Source: Pachyseris speciosa
Lineage: Eukaryota; Cnidaria; Anthozoa; Scleractinia; Pachyseridae
Length of the DNA stretch: 64,000 nucleotides
Direction of reading: 5' to 3'
NCBI GenBank assembly: GCA_016490735.1
Contig: JAEMWC010000075.1
Coordinates: 1,505,001 to 1,569,000, forward strand
A program made the translations under genes and the position numbers. Positions 21,830-30,829 of this stretch are shown piece by piece. The notes below the pieces were generated by a model. The model was not told the DNA's origin and searched no databases. It was given only the letters and a program-made list of their open reading frames with translations. Each line of letters starts with the position of its first letter. Position 1 is the stretch's first letter.

Positions 21830-23557
21830 CACGAACAATGAGCACGTGAGACAACAGGCGGCATCCTGTGGCGGCCGGGGCTAGGAGATGCCTCCCGACG
21901 ACCAGCGCGCCGAGCAGTGTCACCGGCCGGAGCCCTCTCCTCATCAGACCAAGACTGAGACCTAGCGTTGGAGACATTAACTTTGACGGGAATACGTGTA
22001 CGCTGCGGCCGTGGGGGAAGAGGAGCCGCAAACGAGTCATCCGACGTGAAGGAAGAGATGTGCTCGCTGGATGAAACATGAGGATCAACAGAAGGATCCG
22101 AACTAACCGGTTGAGAGGAGGCAGAGGGGCCACCATCATCTTGGGAACGAGCCACCTTAGAAACACCCACCTCAGCAGCCGGAACCGCAGCAGTGTTAGC
22201 AGAGCGCTTCTTAGGTTTCTTTTTCTTATTACCATTACTAACAGATGGCGTACCAGTACTATTTTGCTTAACATTACTATTTGTTCCCTTAGCAGTATTA
22301 TTTGTCTTAGCAGTAGTTTTTCCCGTAGCATTATTGCTAGGGGCACTTTGCTTATCAGTAATACCTTCATTACAACTAACATTTTCCTTAGCAGTAGTTT
22401 TTCCTTTATTATCAGTAGTACTTTGCTTATCAGTAATATTTTCCTTAACAGTATCTTTTTCTTTTACTTTCCTTTCAGAACTAACACTAGACTTAACATT
22501 TTCCTTATCAGTAGCGCCTGGAGGATCCTCCTTAACAGTAGCCTTTTCCTTTACACTAACATCTACAGTAACCGTACCATTCCCAGAAGTACTCTGCTTG
22601 TCAGTAGCATCTGGGGTAACAGAAACACCAGAATGAATACCATCACTACTGACAGCATCATCCTGCGTAGCAGAGGAGCAAGAATCAGTCCCCCCTGGGT
22701 TTCAGGCTCACCAGCGGCAACATCCCCTGAAAAAAGCTCCGGGGACGACCCGACAGAAGCCAAAGAGGCCCCCTCCAAAACAGACGGACTCAACTCATCC
22801 AGCTGATTGTCCCGCTGATCCATATCTTCACTGTCTATACATTCCTCATACTCCGAGCCATCCTCCTCCTCCATCTCAGAAGCATTTGAAACATTATCAC
22901 CATCATCCCCAGAAACAGATCCCTCAGCAGGTCCCTCGGGCGAATCAGCTGGGTAATCAGGCAGGTCAGCACGCGACCTCGGGCAATTCCTGGCAAAATG
23001 CCCAGGCTGGAAGCAGCGCCTACATTTTCCCCTAAGGGGACAGTCCGCAGCCCTGTGATTATCTGAGCAAATATCGCACTCAAGGGGCTGGCCCTATACC
23101 AAATACGGCAGTGGACACCGTCAATTTTAAGGTTGCGCGGAATCTCGCGCTTGCGGATCATCCGCACAAGACGCGTGCCGGTGTAAACACCAGCAAGGTG
23201 AGTCCATGTTTGGTGCCTCACCTCCTTAACCTCACCAAAACCTCCCAAAACCCTACTAATACACTCATTTCCCCCCTGATGGGGAAACAAATACACCAAC
23301 ACAAGCTCGGTCGGGTTGGTTTGGAAAACCTCACACTGCACCGCACCGATGTTGACTGAGCCCGCCTCCTCAAACAGCTTTTTCCTATCAGCAAAGCGCT
23401 CACTGAACGTGACTTGAATGTAGCCCCCAGGGCAAAACTGGATGGCATCAAGCATCCCACTGAACTCACGGGCAATAGCCTGAGCCACATCGGCACTAGA
23501 CGTACCCGCAGGAAAGCCGGATCGGACAATTAAAGTTCGCGTATTGCGAGGAGCCAT
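21829..23557 (-). pseudogene. ORF1 of E4: RRM-like, CCHC and low-complexity gag homologue, frameshifted
   Basis: ATG at 23557 (MAPRNTRTLIVRSGF). The N-terminal segment (RTLIVRSGF, GGYIQVTFSE) is RRM-like. The knuckles [13 protein letters not shown] (one residue short) and [14 protein letters not shown] lie in a different frame after a break near 23095. Around 22190-22640 the sense frame is a repetitive Lys/Thr/Asn/Ser-rich linker built from acTGnTAAGGAAAA-like units. The last part, 21829-22170, ends SRAHCS at the TGA that overlaps ORF2. Confidence 0.75.
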
Positions 23558-23707
23558 GACAATTAATTAATAAATATTTAATAAATATTATATAAATAGA
23601 TACGCCAAAAAACAAACAAGGGAAGCAATAAACAAGCCCAAAAGCGATATACACAAGCCAAAAGCGATATATACAAAAGCAATATATACAGGCAAAAAAT
23701 GAAAGAA

Positions 23708-23752
23708 CGAAGTTAAGCCCTGATGAACAGGGACAAAACAAGGATGGGCAGC
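23708..23752 (+). promoter_or_regulatory. 5S-like internal control region, E4 copy a (antisense to the element)
   Basis: GAAGTTAAGCCCTG is followed after exactly 19 nt by GGATGGG, as in the 5S genes of the array (nt 50-61 and 81-87). The 19-nt interval is diverged except for a GGG. It lies on the + strand, opposite to ORF1 and ORF2. Confidence 0.7.
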
Positions 23753-23782
23753 ACAAGCCAAAGGCGATATATACAAAGGCAA

Positions 23783-24259
23783 TATATATATATATATACT
23801 TACTTATCCTCTCCCCGTCGGGGCTTTTCAGGGATAGTTTACAATGCTTCACTAGGGTGAGATCGGATGTCAGCCTGTAAAGGCGCCTCTGGCTGCCGCT
23901 ATCAGTCCATATTTGATCTCACCCACCCACCCAACCCACACATGAATGTCAAAGACAGACGAAAGGTAGAGATAGACCACTACACCGGGAACTACGTCCC
24001 CTACTCTTATCGAACAGTGTGTGGGTTCTTTAACGTCCCACAGATTATAATGTGCAAGTGTTGTGAGACGGGACCTACGGTTTATCGTCCTTATCCGAGA
24101 AGACTAGAAAGTCTAACCATTTGCAGATGCTATTACAAAGGCAGCACTTTTCTCCTCAATTATTTAAAGACCCTAAGTGTTGGTCCGGCCGGGGTTTGAA
24201 CCCACGACCTCCCGCACGCTAGTCCGGTGCTCTACCACTGAGCTAACCGGTCGGCGGTT
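23783..24259 (-). mobile_element. tRNA-derived SINE inserted in the E4 5' UTR
   Basis: The tRNA-like head lies at 24186-24256. The A box TTAGCTCAGTGGTAGAGC is at 24229-24246 and the B box GGGTTCAAACC at 24193-24203. Acceptor pairing is poor, so it is not a working tRNA. A body of about 380 nt follows (GGGACGTTAAAGAACCCACA, GTAGTTCCCGGTGTAGTGG). The 3' end runs into a TA-rich tract inside the second 5' UTR monomer. The head has no terminator directly behind it, as expected of a SINE. The body is reminiscent of anthozoan SINEs from memory only. Confidence 0.75.
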
Positions 24260-24287
24260 ATATATACAGGCAAAAGTGAAAGAACGA

Positions 24288-24330
24288 AGTTAAGCCCTGA
24301 TGAACAGGGACAAAACAAGGATGGGCGACC
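24288..24330 (+). promoter_or_regulatory. 5S-like internal control region, E4 copy b (antisense)
   Basis: AGTTAAGCCCTG at 24288-24299, exactly 19 nt, then GGATGGGCGACC at 24319-24330. This C box is one base from the 5S GGATGGGTGACC. A further gttggatgggcaacc follows near 24355. Confidence 0.75.
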
Positions 24331-24589
24331 CACCCGAACGAACCAAAACGATGCGTTGGATGGGCAACCAGAAAAAGACGGACTTACCCCAGGTTAGGGC
24401 AGAACGCCCAGCATAAGTCCCTGGGAGGGTCGTCCGGATAAAATAAAACAACAAGAAGAAACTCACAGAAAATCCTTGCTTGCTTCACAGATCCACAAAA
24501 GGCGTCAAAACCACACAAGAGAGTCAGTGACGAGAAGCTGTATCCACAGGAGGCACGAACGTCCCGCACACTTACCATTAACAGGAAAA

Positions 24590-24608
24590 TCCCGCGTCAG
24601 GTAAGTAT
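24590..24608 (-). pseudogene. U1: U1 snRNA 5' end (nt 1-18) with duplicated target
   Basis: In sense ATACTTACCTGACGCGGG, joined to its promoter region on the right and to the E4 5' end on the left. It is the second copy of the 17-bp target duplication. Confidence 0.92.
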
Positions 24609-24822
24609 GAAATATTCTGCGGCCCTCGGCAACGGAAAAACTGCCTTACCCTCATATGCCTTGTGGTAACCAGGCCCAGATCCGGCCAGGGAGCTGCTCT
24701 TTGTATCGTCACCGGATGTTCTAACCTGCCGTGTCTGCAATGGAGAGATAAGACGCAGTCCAGGTTCAGTTTTCAGAGGCGGTTTTTTTTTTTTTGAGTT
24801 AAATATTTCTTCCCCAGGGGGA

Positions 24823-24973
24823 AGTGGGCCGCACTCGGAGGTAGTGCTATACCGAGGCAACCCGTGGCTGGGACGAGGCAAGCCTCTTTTCCACAGCCCA
24901 GTTCCAAAAATCAGTTTAATATATGAGCTGCTCAATGAACAACGTATCAGATATTAAGCTGATAAGAACAGAT
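24823..24973 (-). pseudogene. U2: U2 snRNA 3' portion, interrupted by E5
   Basis: U2 from nucleotide 38 to the 3' end, with one change (aacaacgtatc where others have aacagcgtatc). The Sm site is present. Confidence 0.9.
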
Positions 24974-25185
24974 TTTTTGTGTGTGTGTGAAAAGCATCCT
25001 TTATTTACAATTAAAATCACTAAGGTTACAAAATCACGGTATCACAGATACACTACAGAAGAACTACTAATCCGGAGTAAGCAGTGTCCATACTTAGAGG
25101 AAAACAGATTCCCTTAAAGGACTCCTTGAGGTGAGAGGTCCAAACAAAGTCCGCTCGTAAGAGTCCCTGATCCAACTCAATATGT

Positions 25186-25204
25186 TCCGCAAACAGCGCA
25201 CGGA
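25186..25204 (-). other. 3' UTR hairpin of E5
   Basis: In sense TCCGTG-CGCTGTT-TGCGGA. All six stem positions pair, counting two G-T pairs, with the conserved loop. Confidence 0.6.
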
Positions 25205-26194
25205 CAATAGTAGTTATTAATTAGGACTCAACAAAATCTTTACATGACCGTTCTCTATTGTACAAAACCCGGCAAAACCCACACATTGGAAAAATTGATC
25301 TCAGAGAGGCGGGAGTGATCTAAAAAAATCCGGCGGCGTATATCACAACAGATGTAACGAATCAAAGCTCGCTGATCCTCCCGCCCATTGTGGAATGTCG
25401 CCTTATTTCGAAAGGCCCACGTACCATAGAGAATGGTCTTAATCAGAAAAATCAACATATTCATCCGCCTCCTTTCTAGGGGGGACCACAAAAGAAAAAA
25501 GACAAACAAAACATTAACAACAAAACTGCAACCTATACGAGCGAGAGGAGAGGCGTGAAAAAGCGCCACACTTCTCTCACGCGAGGGCAGTGAAAAAAAC
25601 AGTGATCGATGGTCTCCCGTCTGGGACAAGAGGCACAGATATCAGAAGAAATGTAACCCCAACGTTTCAAGGAATCACGGACCTTAACTCCTCTCAAAGT
25701 GATTAACCACAAGAGGTCATTCTTGTAATTCTCTGAAAATCCGTCCCGGACGAGAGACCAGTGGTGATCAAGAGAAAAGGAACGTGGAACAAAGGAAGAC
25801 CAATGATGAGAAAGAATAGGAGAAGAGGATCTATGAGACAGTAAGGTCCCATAAATCTTCTTGGAATTTAGATCTGGAATATCACGAACCTTCGCTAAAG
25901 TCTGCAAACACAGATCGTAGAAGGAGGTGGGCAATTTGCGCTTGGAGCTGATATATCGCGCAAATCGGCCCACTCCGCCCGCGTGGATGCCAGGCGACGC
26001 CCGACAAAATACTTACATAAGAAAAAGCTACTATCATCGAGGGAACTAACAATGAAGACCATACACGCTAAACGAAGCGCTTCGCACTTCAATTTCAAGT
26101 TACAAATTCCAAGCCCTCCTTTGTTCGGAGGCAGAAAGCAAGTACTTCTACTAACGGGCTCAATTCGCGTGTTCCAGAGAAAGTTCCAAATGAT
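25205..26194 (-). pseudogene. ORF2 3' fragment of a fourth U2-element family in E5
   Basis: It covers the RT thumb (RIEPVSRSTCFLPPNKGGLG), the connection region and the zinc motif CASCPRRETIDHCFFHC near 25590-25640. A frame change lies near 25560-25630. The protein is clearly different from the same region of E2, E3 and E13, so it marks a separate family. The endonuclease and RT core are missing. Confidence 0.8.
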
Positions 26195-27437
26195 GGGCGA
26201 GGGACCATTGCCGAACTGAAGACCAAAAGGAACCAGCTCGGGGACAGGTGCCAGTGACTGAATGTCAGCCAGACGGACCCTGTGGCCAAGCCTGATGCCA
26301 CGGATCTCCTCCCAAACAAGAGTGTAACGCCAGATCTCATCATGTGTACGGATCATCTTAGCAGATTGGCCGTCCGCAGAGCAGTCCACATCTGCCACAG
26401 AGTAGTCCGTGGTGGGGTCCGCAGAAGGGGCGGGCCACCACTGGTCCACCGGGGTGGGCCCCGGCATGGACACTTCAACCACCTCAACAACCTTCAGCTT
26501 TTCAGCTGGGGCAGACTGCTCGGACGGGGAGTCCTCACCCGAAGGGGGACGGGTCCTCCTCTTCCGATTACGTCGGCGCCGCTGGGGGAGGACATCAGCA
26601 GCAGCGGCCGCAGCAGCCGCGACATCCTCATCACCCTCGGCCGCCGAAACGAACCGTCGGACTCATTCCCAGATGGACACTCCATCTCCGACTCAGCCTC
26701 AGAAGCAGCGTCAGCAGCGGCGTCAGCAGCAGCATCAGCAGCAGCGTCAGCAGGAGCCGGAGCAGGCGTGGCAGCACGACGACGACAAGGAACTGGAGCA
26801 CCGGAAGCGGCAGCCGGAGGACGGTTGGGCGCACCCCAGGCATTGCGGCACTCCGGGCGACGTGGCCAGGACGACGGCAGCGGCGGCAGAGCCCATCCAA
26901 AGGACAGGACTTGCTCCGGTGACCGGTCTTGTGGCAGATGGCGCAGAAGGCAGGCTGACGTCGGTACCAGACACGACACTCGAAGCCGGCGACCCGCACC
27001 AAACCAGGGACGTCCTTCGTCAGGGAGATCTTGACGACGCGATTGCCATCAAACACCCCCGGAAAGGCCTCGTACTGGGAACGCGTGACGGAGTGGACCT
27101 CACCATACGCCGAGAAGAAACTGACGACGGTGGAGTCCGGAACCTCGCTGGGGCAGTCGCGGAGGTACACAAGCCGGGACTTGGTCTTAACGGCAACCAC
27201 GCGCAGCGGGACGTTCTGAAAACGAATGCCACTGTGAACAGCGGCATCACAATCGACAGTGTTCTTGTACGTGATGCGGACCGCACCATTGCGCAAAAAC
27301 TGAACTGTCGACACAGCATCCTTGTTGACGGACTTCAGAAGCTCAGGGAGGACCTCCGAGGCGCCAACACTGGTGTAGACCGAGGCCGGAAAGAAGGCAA
27401 CCAGGCTGTGGGGACACTGGAGCGCATCAGTCGGCAT
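26195..27437 (-). pseudogene. Gag-like ORF of E5, frameshifted and fused to RT
   Basis: The ATG at 27437 aligns with E10 and E12. The RRM-like region and knuckles CAICHKTGHRSKSC and CRRCRRPGHVARS are followed by a frame break near 26830, where E12 reads ECRNAWG. The C-terminal domain (MIRTHDEIWRYTLVWEEI) reopens and continues in frame through the recombination point into RT sequence (GNGPSP then IIWNFLWNTRIEP). Confidence 0.8.
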
Positions 27438-27465
27438 CACGGCAGAAATTGAAGCAGAACCCAAA

Positions 27466-27508
27466 AGTTAAGCCCTGCTCGACGCGGTAAAGAACCGGAT
27501 GGGCAACC
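27466..27508 (+). promoter_or_regulatory. 5S-like internal control region, E5 (antisense)
   Basis: AGTTAAGCCCTG at 27466-27477, exactly 19 nt, then GGATGGGCAACC. It lies 28 bp upstream of the gag ATG on the opposite strand. Confidence 0.7.
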
Positions 27509-27650
27509 AAGATGGCCGACCAAAATGGCAACCCGAGAGCAGCGAAAAATTCGCCAAAAAACTCCTCAAACAAAAGTCCGAGAAGCGACGCTCACCCAAT
27601 TTGGAAAACCGTTAACCGCTAACCAAAAGGATAGGGCCTCCGGCCATACT

Positions 27651-27667
27651 CCGCGTCAGGTAAGTAT
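27651..27667 (-). pseudogene. U1: U1 snRNA 5' end (nt 1-17) left by the U1 side of E5
   Basis: In sense ATACTTACCTGACGCGG next to an intact promoter region. The U1 body of this unit is absent. Confidence 0.9.
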
Positions 27668-27869
27668 GAAATATTCTGCGGCCCTCGGTAACGAAAAACT
27701 GCCTTACCGTCATATGCCTTGTGGTAACCAGGCCCAGGTCCGGCCAGGGAGCTGCTCTTTGTATCGTCACCGGATGTTCTAACGTGCCGTGTCTGCAATG
27801 GAGAGATAAGACGCAGTCCAGGTTCAGTTTTTTTTTTTTTTGAGTTAATATATTTCTTCCCCAGGGGGA

Positions 27870-28020
27870 AGTGGGCCGCACTCGGAGGTAGTGCTATACC
27901 GAGGCAACCCGTGGCTGGGACGAGGCAAGCCTCTTTTCCACAGCCCAGTTCCAAAAATCAGTTTAATATATGAGCTGCTCAATGAACAGCGTATCAGATA
28001 TTAAGCTGATAAGAACAGAT
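27870..28020 (-). pseudogene. U2: U2 snRNA 3' portion, interrupted by E6
   Basis: U2 nucleotides 38 to the 3' end, with Sm site and stem-loop IV region. Confidence 0.9.
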
Positions 28021-29807
28021 TTTTTTGTGTGAAAAAATAAGACCTTTATTGATAATCACAAACCAGTATTTACAAATACAAATACAATTTAAAATAAAAA
28101 TCAAAACACCAAAAATAAATCCGAAAAAACAAAACTACAAGAAAACCACAAAGAAAAAGGTCAAAAAACGGTAAAGACAAAAGATCATTTCTTAGGAGAA
28201 GAACGTCTCACTGAACAGTCTAGTCTCTCCTCAATCAACCTATGCAACCTCTTGAAAAAAGGACGAGTAGGAAACTCATGAGGTATACTCTGTAAAAGAT
28301 CCTCGGTAATAATATGCCAGCAGTCCTTATACACACCCTGTAAGCGAGGATCGTTATCTACAAACAACTTAAAAATCGAAAGGCACGTTGAAGAATCATC
28401 ATCAGTAAGATCATCATCATCATCAGCAGGAAAATCATCACCATCAGCAGCGACATCAGCAGGATCATCATCACAATCAGCAGCGACAACAGAAGACGAG
28501 CGAAGAGGGGAAGGAGGGGGCTCACCCTGAGCAACAACCCCCTCATCCCCCCAACGCTTCACAGACTCGGCAGAAGAATCATCAGGAGCAACATTAGCAT
28601 CCATCTCGCCATCAATTACCTCATCAATTAGATCAACCAAACGATGTATATAATCCACCGAACCAACAGGAAGCTCTGGAGGCATGCGCCTCAAAAGATC
28701 TTCTGAGAGAACATGTCCACGACGCTTAATCTCTTCGGCAAGGCAGGAATCCCTGGCAGCACAAGCTTTTAATTGCATCATCAAGGGCTCTGCAGGCTTC
28801 GACCTAGATGCAGCAACAGAACACGGGGCCTGAGCAGACTCCGGCACACGAGGAGCCGGAGTCTGGGCAGGCTCAGAAGCACAGGAAGCAGAACACTGAG
28901 GAGGAGAAACAGACATGGTACAGGCTAGAAGCCTGGGTAGGCTCCGACGATAACATCTCACACTCGGCTGGCAAAGATTCATCATCAGAAGGAGTAACAT
29001 CATCAGCATCAGCAACAGGAGTATCACCAGGAACAGGAGCATACGGAGTAAACATCAGCATCAGCAACACGAGTATCAGCATCAGCAACAGGAGTATCAT
29101 CAGGGACAGGAGCAGACAAACGAGTAGCTCCCCAAGCTTGCACACACTCTCTCGCCTTATGCCCAGGCTGACGAACAGCGACGACACAGGCCAGAGAGCG
29201 GGCAGTTACGATTACGGTGGCCAATATTGCGACAAATGGAACACGGGTGGCTGGCGCACATACCACACACGGCACTCAAATCCGGAGACAGAAACAGCAG
29301 GGGGAACATCTTTGTCCAGAGACATCTTAATTATACGATTCCGTCGGATAAGTCTGGAAACACCGCATGCCTTGACTTTTGGACAGAATGGACCTGCCCA
29401 AACGAGGAGAAAAAACTGCTGGACCAACTTCATCCGGGACTTCAACAGGACAGTCACGCAAGTACACAAGACGGGACTGGGCATCAGCACTAAGAATACG
29501 CAAGGGAACATCACCAAACGTGACCCCACGAAGGATCAATTCCTCGCAATCGCGCTGCTGCTTAAACGTGAGACGGACTGCACCATTCCTCAGAAATTGC
29601 ACACAAACGAGCTTATCAGCAGGGATGACTTCCAACAATTGTGGTAGCACACACAGAAGATCCCACAGAACTGTATATCTCCTTCGGAAAGAGGAGAATA
29701 ACGCTATTCGGGCACTGCATGTTTGGGGGGGCACCACGCCGTTCCCCCGGCGGGTACTTAGGACAGGCGCCCAAAAATAACAAAGAAAAAGCCAATTAGA
29801 CGTCGGC
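28021..29807 (-). mobile_element. E6: gag-only non-LTR element in U2
   Basis: 1.79 kb. The 5' flank keeps U2 nucleotides 1-33 (ending CAAGTG) and the 3' flank starts at nucleotide 38, so only U2 nucleotides 34-37 are missing. The 5' motif ggcgggtacttaggac is at 29749-29764. The 3' end has an A-rich tail and AATAAA-type signal. It has no RT and no CGCTGTT hairpin. Confidence 0.88.
28185..29720 (-). pseudogene. Gag-like ORF of E6, several frameshifts
   Basis: The ATG at 29720 corresponds to MQCPN of E9. The RRM-like and knuckle regions are split over frames between about 29000 and 29720, and one knuckle is damaged. From 29042 to 28185 one long frame encodes the C-terminal half. It contains two related helical modules: GHVLSEDLLRRMPPELP with IHRLVDLIDEVID, and WHIITEDLLQSIPHEFP with LHRLIEERLD. 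They are joined by an Asp-rich linker. Confidence 0.75.
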
Positions 29808-29840
29808 CACTTGATCTTAGCCAAAAGGCCAAGAAGCGAT
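29808..29840 (-). pseudogene. U2: U2 snRNA 5' end (nt 1-33), interrupted by E6
   Basis: This is the longest U2 5' remnant in the window. It ends CAAGTG, just before the rest of the branch-site-recognition sequence GUAGUA (nt 33-38). Confidence 0.92.
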
Positions 29841-30308
29841 GCCCAAAATTGTTGGCCATAGCTAGGGTGGTTCTTAGCTGCTACCCTCGAGATATGGTGG
29901 CGCGAATACTGTCGCTTCCCGAGGTATCCTTCTCACAGCTTGTGCCCCCACCCACTCCCCCTAAGGGTACTGACAGATCTAGAGCACCAGAGGTATTTAG
30001 GTATCGGAAAATACTGCTAACAAAGTTCAAAAATGACCGGTCACGAAAAAGAAATTGCAAGTTAACATGAAAGTTAGCCCCTTGACACAGAAAAAGTGTG
30101 GGAATCGATAACAATGAAACGAGGCAAGTCTTGACGATCGCCATACGTTGCTGTCTACAGCTGAGTTTGCATTTGAGGAAAGTTTGGCGCGCGTAAACAT
30201 GCGTTGAAATTATGACTTGCGTTGATTAGGAATACTACCAACCAGTGTCAAGAAATGCCTCGTTTACACGTTCACTATAAAAACAGTAAATTTGCACCGC
30301 CTTCTCTC
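29841..30308. other. U2 promoter and U2-to-5S spacer, with many small indels
   Basis: Same spacer as elsewhere but with several single-base insertions and deletions (gtgggaatcg, gcgcgtaaacatgcgttg, actaccaacc). The next unit at 35686-36156 does not have them. Confidence 0.6.
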
Positions 30309-30369
30309 GTCTACTACGATACCACAGGGAAAAACCCGGTTCTCGTCCGATCACCGAAATTAAGCCCTG

Positions 30370-30404
<35 letters not shown>

Positions 30405-30428
30405 GGGAATACCCCGTGTTGTAGGCTT
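30309..30428 (+). rRNA. 5S rRNA: 5S ribosomal RNA, copy 4 (variant)
   Basis: The internal control region is intact, but the 5' part has changes (ctactacgat, gggaaaaaccc, ccgaaattaag). It may be a pseudogene or reflect base-calling errors in this stretch. Confidence 0.85.
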
Positions 30429-30487
30429 TCCTTTTGCGCTTTTGGCCACTTAAACTGAGCAATTTTCAACGCAACAAATCAAAACAA

Positions 30488-30500
30488 GATAAGAACAGAT
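30488..30500 (-). pseudogene. U2: 13-nt U2 fragment at the E7 3' junction
   Basis: gataagaacagat follows only about 60 bp after the 5S gene. The 5S-to-U1 spacer, U1, and the remaining U2 3' half of this unit are deleted. Confidence 0.8.
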
Positions 30501-30737
30501 TTTAGTATGTGAAAATGTTTATTGAAAACATTAATGGCTAGTTACAAAATCAAGAGTACTATATACAAGATAAAAAAGCGCTATTACATTTGGCTACCTA
30601 GATATACAATGAAAATAACACCAGAGTAGGCGGAAAACAAAGCGAAAATACAAAAAACACAGTTCCCAAGTAAGAGCCCCTGATGGGAGAGCAAACAGGA
30701 TCAGCAAACAAGAGTCCATGATCATAAAAACACAATG

Positions 30738-30756
30738 TCCACGAACAGCGCACGGA
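30738..30756 (-). other. 3' UTR hairpin of E7
   Basis: In sense TCCGTG-CGCTGTT-CGTGGA. Six paired positions including two G-T pairs, with the conserved loop. Confidence 0.6.
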
Positions 30757-30829
30757 CGAAACTAACATATGAATACCTAGACAGGGAAATGAAACTTGAC
30801 AAGCCGATTCTCCCACGGTGCAAAACGCA

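Larger units (their letters stand above)
23653..24330. repeat. Two 5' UTR monomers of E4, the second split by a SINE
   Basis: A block of about 100 bp starting acaagccaaaagcgatatat at 23653 and ending at ggatgggc repeats from 23753. The second copy is interrupted at its TA-rich part and resumes at about 24260 (tatatacaggcaaaagtg). Each monomer contains one 5S-like internal-promoter block. A shorter third start is visible near 23625-23650. Confidence 0.75.
17724..24589 (-). mobile_element. E4: full-length APE non-LTR element in U1
   Basis: 6.87 kb flanked by a perfect 17-bp target duplication and in the orientation of U1. The order in sense is: 5' UTR with two 5S-like internal-promoter blocks and an inserted SINE, ORF1, ORF2, and a 3' UTR with a T-arm-like and a U1A-site hairpin, then a short A tail. 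Near 17950-18230 a roughly 60-bp segment (gagccctagtacatccaattaaggcgacc) repeats four to five times. ORF1 and ORF2 are both broken by frameshifts. Confidence 0.92.
24974..27650 (-). mobile_element. E5: recombinant of a U2 element (3' half) and a U1 gag-only element (5' half)
   Basis: The 3' end abuts U2 at the standard site and contains the U2-group hairpin (25186-25204). The 5' end abuts U1 with the duplication half ccgcgtcaggtaagt at 27651-27665, and contains the 5S-like block of E10 and E12. The switch is at about 26192-26195, where atgggcgagg in E5 meets acgggcgagg of E10. The intervening U2 5' end, 5S gene, spacers and U1 3' part that should separate two elements are absent. A deletion between two insertions in adjacent genes explains this. 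Confidence 0.85.

Noticed and set aside
24186..24256. Functional tRNA gene
   Set aside because: The A and B boxes fit, but the acceptor and T stems do not pair well and a SINE body follows directly.
23708..24330. The long direct repeat around the SINE as its target-site duplication
   Set aside because: The repeat is about 100 bp, far longer than SINE duplications. It is a tandem monomer present on both sides.
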